The notes under the pieces: generated by a model
The model's input: only the letters and a program-made list of their open reading frames with translations
Databases searched by the model: none
What the model was told of the DNA's origin: nothing
Part shown: positions 7,903 through 12,169 of the stretch, in pieces
How the letters are laid out: every line of letters starts with the position of its first letter
Numbering within the stretch: the first letter of the stretch is position 1
Translations under genes and position numbers: made by a program
NCBI GenBank assembly: GCA_030527385.1
Contig: JAUNAY010000029.1
Coordinates: forward strand, 1 to 12,169
Source of the DNA: Fusobacterium sp.
GTDB lineage: Bacteria > Fusobacteriota > Fusobacteriia > Fusobacteriales > Fusobacteriaceae
Direction: 5' to 3'
DNA: 12,169 bases

Positions 7903-7931
7903 ATTATACCATACTAACACAAAAAAATCAA
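7903..7931 (-). promoter_or_regulatory. Sigma-70-type promoter of the prfA operon
   Basis: Read on the - strand: -35 TTGATT (7931-7926), a 17-nt spacer, and a consensus -10 TATAAT (7908-7903) preceded by TGG, giving an extended -10. The predicted transcript start is near 7896, leaving a leader of about 32 nt before the prfA GTG. This is the only strong promoter seen upstream of the six-gene operon. Confidence 0.8.
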
Positions 7932-7961
7932 TTTGCCGTGGAGTTTAAAACAAAGAAATAT

Positions 7962-8004
7962 TAAAAGATTATAAAAAAGGTACTATAACCCTAAAAGATT
8001 ATAA
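7962..8004. repeat. 13-bp direct repeat pair flanking the terminator
   Basis: TAAAAGATTATAA occurs at 7962-7974 and again at 7992-8004, 30 bp apart. The second copy is part of the loop and stem of the terminator hairpin, while the first follows its T-run. It could be a slippage duplication of terminator sequence; no binding function is evident. Confidence 0.6.
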
Positions 8005-8008
8005 TACC
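7973..8008 (-). terminator. Rho-independent terminator of the uvrA-ruvA-thioredoxin-like operon
   Basis: On the - strand GGTATTATAA (8008-7999) pairs with TTATAGTACC (7988-7979) over 10 bp including one G-U pair, with the 10-nt loop TCTTTTAGGG. Six T residues follow at once (7978-7973). It begins 8 nt after the stop codon of the thioredoxin-like gene and separates this operon from the prfA promoter. Confidence 0.85.
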
Positions 8009-8015
8009 TAAATTT

Positions 8016-8507
8016 TTAATATCCCATTTTTTCAATTATTTCTTCAACAATATCATCAGCACGTTGTCCTTTAAAATATTCATTGCTAACATTTTCAAAG
8101 CCAATAGCTCTATATTTAAAAGGTCTTCCAATATATTTGTTGACAAGATTAAAATTTTCATCAAGTATAGCTAAAGTTGGAACTACATATTTAGCTTCAG
8201 GAATATCAAGTTTTTCTCTTAAATATTTAAACCCTCTTCCTTCAGTAATAATACTCATACTGATATTAGGGTTTAACTCTAGCATCTTCATTAATACAGG
8301 AACGGTAGCTCTAACATACGGACACCACGCTTCAGCACTTAAAAGAAAATGAAATTTTTTATCAATATTTTTAATTTTTCTAGCAAAACTGTCTCCTATT
8401 CTTAATACAGAAGTTATCTCTTTTATTTGTTCTCTCTCCTCTTTGCTAGCAATGTTCATAAATATATCATAATTCATTCCAGTTTCAAATAATTCTTTAA
8501 ATTCCAT
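8016..8507 (-). CDS. Thioredoxin-fold protein with a single cysteine (CPYV)
   Basis: A 163-residue cytoplasmic protein of the thioredoxin-like superfamily, resembling the Thioredoxin_9-type proteins that carry an N-terminal helical stretch before the fold. Seen: FHFLLSAEAWCPYVRATVPVL (52-72), equivalent to the strand plus active-site helix of thioredoxins, and VVPTLAILDE (108-117) with the expected cis-proline at Pro110. The canonical CxxC is CPYV; Cys62 is the only cysteine in the protein. A monothiol or thiol-binding role is possible; disulfide exchange of the classic two-cysteine kind is not. The physiological partner is unknown. A strong AAGGAGGA site lies just before the ATG. It follows ruvA by 17 nt and ends at a terminator, so it is the last gene of the DNA-repair operon. 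There is no signal peptide. Confidence 0.8.
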   Translation of the reverse strand: MEFKELFETGMNYDIFMNIASKEEREQIKEITSVLRIGDSFARKIKNIDKKFHFLLSAEAWCPYVRATVPVLMKMLELNPNISMSIITEGRGFKYLREKLDIPEAKYVVPTLAILDENFNLVNKYIGRPFKYRAIGFENVSNEYFKGQRADDIVEEIIEKMGY

Positions 8508-8524
8508 AAATCCTCCTTATATTA

Positions 8525-9121
8525 TTAAAAATTTACTTTTTTAAGTACAGTTTTTATAGCTTGTTCAATAGAGGTAAAACTTTTTAGCTCCTCCTTAGTA
8601 AGTAGAGAATCAATCTCTTTTTTACTATATCCCAAACCTTCTAAAGCTGAATAAAGTTCATCTTCAATTTGGAATTGAGAAGATATATTTTCATTTCTTG
8701 CTTCTAATGAAAGTGTATCTAAAGTTTTCAATTTACCTTTTAAGTCCAAGATTAGTTGTTGAGATTTTTTTTCTCCAAGCTTAGGAACTTTTTTAAGATT
8801 TTTGTAATCCTCACTAGCAATAAGATCTCTTAATGTATCAATATCAAAAGTAGACATAACAGAGAGAGCAAGAGAAACCCCAATTCCTTTTACTCCTAGA
8901 AGCATTTCAAAAATATTTCTTTCTCTTTCCTCTAAAAAACCTATAAGTTTAAATTCATCTTCTTTGATATAGTTATATATATATAGTTTTGTTTCACTTC
9001 CCGTTGAAATTTTATCATAGGTTCTTAAAGAGATATTTATTTTATAACCTACACCATTTATATCTAAAGCTAAATACTCAGGTTTTTTATATTCAACTTT
9101 TCCTCTTAAATATTCAAACAT
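8525..9121 (-). CDS. ruvA: Holliday junction branch migration protein RuvA
   Basis: RuvA binds four-way junctions as a tetramer and loads the RuvB motor for branch migration in recombinational repair. The 198-residue length is typical. Domain I (about 1-63) begins MFEYLRGKVE and contains DINGVGYKI, an OB-fold hallmark. Domain II has two helix-hairpin-helix elements: LLGVKGIGVSLALSVMS (74-90) and VPKLGEKKSQQLILDLKGKL (112-131). After an acidic and polar linker, domain III (about 152-198) is the small three-helix module that contacts RuvB. The ATG directly abuts the uvrA stop codon (TAGATG), so translation is probably coupled. No ruvB or ruvC is in the window. Confidence 0.95.
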   Translation of the reverse strand: MFEYLRGKVEYKKPEYLALDINGVGYKINISLRTYDKISTGSETKLYIYNYIKEDEFKLIGFLEERERNIFEMLLGVKGIGVSLALSVMSTFDIDTLRDLIASEDYKNLKKVPKLGEKKSQQLILDLKGKLKTLDTLSLEARNENISSQFQIEDELYSALEGLGYSKKEIDSLLTKEELKSFTSIEQAIKTVLKKVNF

Positions 9122-12058
9122 CTATTTCACCAAATCCTCTTTCTTTTTTCTAGTTCTTTTTTTAGGGGTAATTTCTAAAGTTGGAGTTTCTTCAGCTACT
9201 TCTAAAAAACTGCTGTCCTCTTTTTCTTTATATGAAGCTAATATTTTTTTGATATATTTAGCTGTATAGCTCTTTTTAACTTTAGAGATATCTTCAGGAG
9301 TACCACAAGCAACAATAGTTCCACCTCTATCCCCACCATCTGGTCCTATATCAATAATATAGTCAGCTGTTTTTATAACATCAAGATTATGTTCAATAAC
9401 AACAACGCTATTTCCTTTATCTACAAGTCTATTTAAAACTTCAAGAAGCTTTCTAATATCTTCAAAATGTAATCCAGTAGTAGGTTCATCAAGAATATAT
9501 ATTGTATTTCCTTTGTTCATTTTTGATAGTTCAGTGGCTAGTTTTATTCTTTGAGCTTCTCCACCAGATAAAGTTGTAGCAGGTTGTCCAAGTTTTATAT
9601 AGTCAAGTCCAACATCAATAAGAACTTTAAGTTTCCTTTCAAGAGATGGAACAGCCTTAAAGAATTCATAAGCTTCCCCAACACTCATATCTAAAACGTC
9701 AGAAATTGTTTTCCCTTTATAAAAAACATCAAGAGTTTCTTTGTTATATCTTTTTCCTTTACAAACTTCACATTGAACATATACATCAGGTAAAAAATTC
9801 ATTTCTATTTTGATTATTCCAGCTCCTTGACAAGCTTCACATCTTCCACCTTTTACATTGAAAGAGAATCTACCCTTAGAAAAACCGTGTTGTTTTGCAT
9901 CTTTTGTTTCAGCAAAAATAGTTCTAATATCATCAAAAATCTTTGTGTATGTGGCAGGGTTAGATCTAGGTGTTCTGCCAATCGGACTTTGATCTATATT
10001 TATAACCTTTTCAAGTTCCTCAATGCCTTGTATACTTTTATACTCTAAAGGATATAATTTTCCTTTATTTAATTTGTTAAAAAGGATAGGAAAAAGAGTG
10101 TGATTAATTAAACTTGATTTTCCACTTCCACTCACTCCTGTAACAACAGTTAAAATTCCTAAAGGAATTTCAACATCAATATTTTTAAGGTTGTTTCCTT
10201 TAGCACCAGAGAGTTTTAAACTTTTTTCCCACTTTCTTCTAGTTTTTGGAATTTCTATTTTTAATTCACCTTTTAAATATTTTCCTGTCAAAGAGTTTTT
10301 ATTTTTCATTATCTCTTTAGGAGTTCCAGAAGCTACAATTTTTCCTCCAAACTCTCCAGCACCAGGACCTATATCAAAAATTTTATCAGCTTGTAACATT
10401 GTATCTTCATCGTGTTCAACAACTATTAAAGTATTTCCAAGATTTTTTAATCTATCAAGTGTAGCTAAAAGTTTATCATTATCTTTTTGATGAAGTCCTA
10501 TACTAGGTTCATCAAGAACATATAAAACTCCTGTAAGTCCAGAACCAATTTGAGTAGCAAGTCTAATTCTTTGAGCTTCTCCACCAGAAAGAGTTTTAGT
10601 TTCACGAGATAAATTTAGGTAATCTAGTCCAACATTTATCATAAAAGAGAGTCTTTCTCTGATCTCTTTTAAAATTTCTTTGGCAATAGTTTCCTGTTTT
10701 GGAGTAAGTTGTAAATTCATAAAAAACTCAAGAGCATCTTTTATGCTTAAATCACATATCTCCATAATATTTTTATTTTGAATTGTTACTCCTAAAACTT
10801 CGGGTTTAAGTCTCTTTCCATTACACACTTTACAAACTCTTTCTATCATAAACTTATTTTCAATCTCTTCTTTTTGTGCATCAGAAAAAGTTTCAAAATA
10901 TCTTCTTTCTAAATTTTTTATAGCTCCTTCATACTCTTTGTATCCGTGAAATTGAAATTCACTTCCGTCAAAGTCAAATCTAAATTTTTCATCGCTTCCA
11001 TAAAGAATAATATCCAACTCTTTTTTAGTTAGCTCTTTAACTGGTTTATCAATATCTATTTTGAAGTGGTTTGCCATAGCTTTGAATATTTCCCAAGTAT
11101 ATCCCTTTTTAGCACTTGTTCCTGGAATATATAGTCCACCCTCAGCTATTGAAAGTTCTTCGTTCTCAAAAAGTTTATTTTCATCAATTTCAAGTTTTTT
11201 CCCTATACCTTTACACTCTGGACAAGCTCCAAAAGGGGCATTAAAGGAGAAAAGTCTAGGGTTTAGGTCAGGAATATTTACTTCATCGTGTTCTGGACAA
11301 GCAAAATTTTCACTATATAAAAAATCTTCTCCATTGATATTTAATAAAACTTTTCCATTGGATAGTTCAGTTGCAGTTTCAACAGATTGAGTCAATCTAC
11401 TTTCAAAATCTTTGTCATCTTTTTTTAATATCAACCTGTCTATAACAACAGAAATATTATGTTTTTTATTTTTATCAAGTTCAATTTCATCTTCTAAATA
11501 GAGAATCTCTCCATTTACCCTAACTCTAACAAATCCTTTTTTTTGTAAATTTAAAAATAGATTTTTATGTGTTCCTTTTTTTTCTTTTACAACAGGAGAA
11601 AGAACCATCATCTTTGCTCCCTCTTCAAAACGTTCTATCGCTCCACTTACTATTTCTTCTGTACTTTGTTTTTCAACCTTTCTTCCACATATTGGACAGT
11701 GAGCAGTTCCGATATGTGCGAATAAAAGTCTCATATAATCATAAACTTCTGTAATAGTTCCCACAGTAGAACGAGGATTTCTATTTGTAGTTTTTTGTTC
11801 TATTGAAATAGCAGGTGCTAATCCCTCAATGCTATCAACATCTGGTTTAGTCATCTGTCCAATAAATTGTCTTGCATATGCAGAAAGACTTTCAACATAT
11901 CTTCTCTGTCCTTCGGAATAGATAGTGTCAAAGGCTAGTGAAGATTTACCACTTCCACTTACTCCAGTAATTACTATGAATTTATTTTTAGGTATTTCAA
12001 CATCTATATTTTTTAAATTATGTTCTCTAGCTCCTTTTATAATAATTTTATCTAACAT
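9122..12058 (-). CDS. uvrA: Excinuclease ABC subunit A
   Basis: UvrA is the dimeric ATPase that scans DNA and hands damage to UvrB in nucleotide excision repair. This 978-residue protein has both ABC modules: Walker A GVSGSGKSS (32-40), signature LSGGEAQRI (490-498) with LYVLDEPSIGLH, and Walker A GVSGSGKSS (641-649), signature LSGGEAQRI (830-838) with IYILDEPTTGLH. SAYARQFIGQM (59-69) is conserved. The C-terminal zinc module is CEAC...CEVC (740, 743, 763, 766). The first zinc module reads CPEH...CPEC (254, 257, 279, 282), with His where Cys is usual. A tail of about 35 residues rich in acidic then basic residues (KKRTRKKK) extends past the usual end. I use the ATG at 12058, since the in-frame GTG at 12064 lies inside the ribosome binding site. 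First gene of its operon. Confidence 0.97.
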   Translation of the reverse strand: MLDKIIIKGAREHNLKNIDVEIPKNKFIVITGVSGSGKSSLAFDTIYSEGQRRYVESLSAYARQFIGQMTKPDVDSIEGLAPAISIEQKTTNRNPRSTVGTITEVYDYMRLLFAHIGTAHCPICGRKVEKQSTEEIVSGAIERFEEGAKMMVLSPVVKEKKGTHKNLFLNLQKKGFVRVRVNGEILYLEDEIELDKNKKHNISVVIDRLILKKDDKDFESRLTQSVETATELSNGKVLLNINGEDFLYSENFACPEHDEVNIPDLNPRLFSFNAPFGACPECKGIGKKLEIDENKLFENEELSIAEGGLYIPGTSAKKGYTWEIFKAMANHFKIDIDKPVKELTKKELDIILYGSDEKFRFDFDGSEFQFHGYKEYEGAIKNLERRYFETFSDAQKEEIENKFMIERVCKVCNGKRLKPEVLGVTIQNKNIMEICDLSIKDALEFFMNLQLTPKQETIAKEILKEIRERLSFMINVGLDYLNLSRETKTLSGGEAQRIRLATQIGSGLTGVLYVLDEPSIGLHQKDNDKLLATLDRLKNLGNTLIVVEHDEDTMLQADKIFDIGPGAGEFGGKIVASGTPKEIMKNKNSLTGKYLKGELKIEIPKTRRKWEKSLKLSGAKGNNLKNIDVEIPLGILTVVTGVSGSGKSSLINHTLFPILFNKLNKGKLYPLEYKSIQGIEELEKVINIDQSPIGRTPRSNPATYTKIFDDIRTIFAETKDAKQHGFSKGRFSFNVKGGRCEACQGAGIIKIEMNFLPDVYVQCEVCKGKRYNKETLDVFYKGKTISDVLDMSVGEAYEFFKAVPSLERKLKVLIDVGLDYIKLGQPATTLSGGEAQRIKLATELSKMNKGNTIYILDEPTTGLHFEDIRKLLEVLNRLVDKGNSVVVIEHNLDVIKTADYIIDIGPDGGDRGGTIVACGTPEDISKVKKSYTAKYIKKILASYKEKEDSSFLEVAEETPTLEITPKKRTRKKKEDLVK

Positions 12059-12060
12059 AG

Positions 12061-12069
12061 TCACCTCTT
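12061..12069 (-). promoter_or_regulatory. Ribosome binding site of uvrA, decides the ATG start
   Basis: AAGAGGTGA on the - strand ends 2 nt before the ATG at 12058, with its AGAGG core 5 nt away. The GTG at 12064 is part of this element, which argues against it as the initiator. Confidence 0.65.
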
Positions 12070-12092
12070 AAAATTATCTATATTTATATATA

Positions 12093-12121
12093 AGTTTAAC
12101 ATTATTTTAGGTAAAAAACAA
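12093..12121 (-). promoter_or_regulatory. Probable promoter of the uvrA-ruvA-thioredoxin-like operon
   Basis: Read on the - strand: TTGTTT (12121-12116), 17 nt, then TGT-TAAACT with an extended -10 (TAAACT at 12098-12093). An alternative pair in the same stretch is TTTACC with TATATA, also 17 nt apart. The leader would be about 30 nt. I see no clear LexA/SOS-box palindrome in the stretch from 12059 to the window end. Confidence 0.45.
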
Positions 12122-12169
12122 GGAAATAAAAAAAGAGCTGAACTAATTAATTTGGGTGTATAATTTTTG

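Noticed and set aside
7865..8015. Possible small gene or regulatory RNA in the 151-bp gap between the two operons
   Set aside because: The gap is accounted for by a terminator, a short repeat, a promoter and a leader of about 32 nt; I see no coding frame with a ribosome binding site and no riboswitch-like fold.
11061..11390. Open frame of 109 codons on the + strand opposite uvrA
   Set aside because: Antisense to the conserved UvrA coding sequence, with composition explained by the complement of Glu/Lys-rich codons; no family resemblance.
12159..12164. Perfect TATAAT on the + strand at the right edge, possible divergent promoter
   Set aside because: No reasonable -35 lies at 16-18 nt upstream, and the gene it would serve is outside the window, so in this A/T-rich sequence it cannot be supported.

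Overview
The window looks like a chromosomal stretch of a low-GC, Gram-negative-type anaerobe, most likely a member of the Fusobacteriota (probably Fusobacterium or a close relative). This rests on the strong A/T bias (I estimate roughly 30% G+C by eye), arginine written almost always as AGA, strong AGGAGG-type ribosome binding sites, and the look of the housekeeping proteins. The order uvrA-ruvA-thioredoxin-like / prfA-prmC-queA-rsmD-xseB-ispA also fits, though that is from memory and could not be searched. A low-GC member of the Bacillota is the main alternative. Species is not resolved.

Left part (1-2892, + strand): the C-terminal 963 residues of a large LacZ-type GH2 beta-galactosidase, whose N-terminus lies before the window. 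After the complete catalytic barrel and the LacZ C-terminal domains it carries two extra modules, a cadherin-like beta-sandwich and an NPCBM/CBM51-type sugar-binding module. It therefore looks like a glycan-targeted accessory enzyme rather than a plain cytoplasmic LacZ. It converges on the next operon, and both end in a shared, apparently bidirectional hairpin terminator at 2906-2937.

Middle part (2943-7931, - strand): a tight six-gene operon read right to left. It starts at a strong promoter (TTGATT, 17 bp, extended TATAAT) and runs prfA (RF1), prmC (RF1 glutamine methyltransferase), queA (queuosine pathway), rsmD (16S rRNA m2G966), xseB (exonuclease VII small subunit) and ispA (farnesyl diphosphate synthase). 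Junctions range from a 1-nt overlap (TAATG) to a 22-nt gap, so the genes are probably co-transcribed and partly translationally coupled. The functional core is decoding: PrmC modifies the GGQ glutamine of the RF1 made just upstream, QueA modifies tRNA anticodons and RsmD modifies the small ribosomal subunit. PrmC is unusual because its N-terminal helical domain is present twice in tandem.

Right part (7973-12121, - strand): a second operon, uvrA-ruvA-thioredoxin-like, ends in a hairpin terminator at 7973-8008. UvrA (excision-repair damage recognition) and RuvA (Holliday junction binding) are DNA repair proteins. The third gene is a thioredoxin-fold protein with one cysteine (CPYV in place of CxxC). 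A plausible uvrA promoter lies at 12093-12121.

Most of the window is conserved housekeeping. I see no phage, CRISPR, IS, tRNA or rRNA features and no evidence of an undescribed multi-gene system. The points worth a second look are the duplicated PrmC domain, the modular beta-galactosidase, the single-cysteine thioredoxin-like protein, and a Cys-to-His change at a UvrA zinc site.
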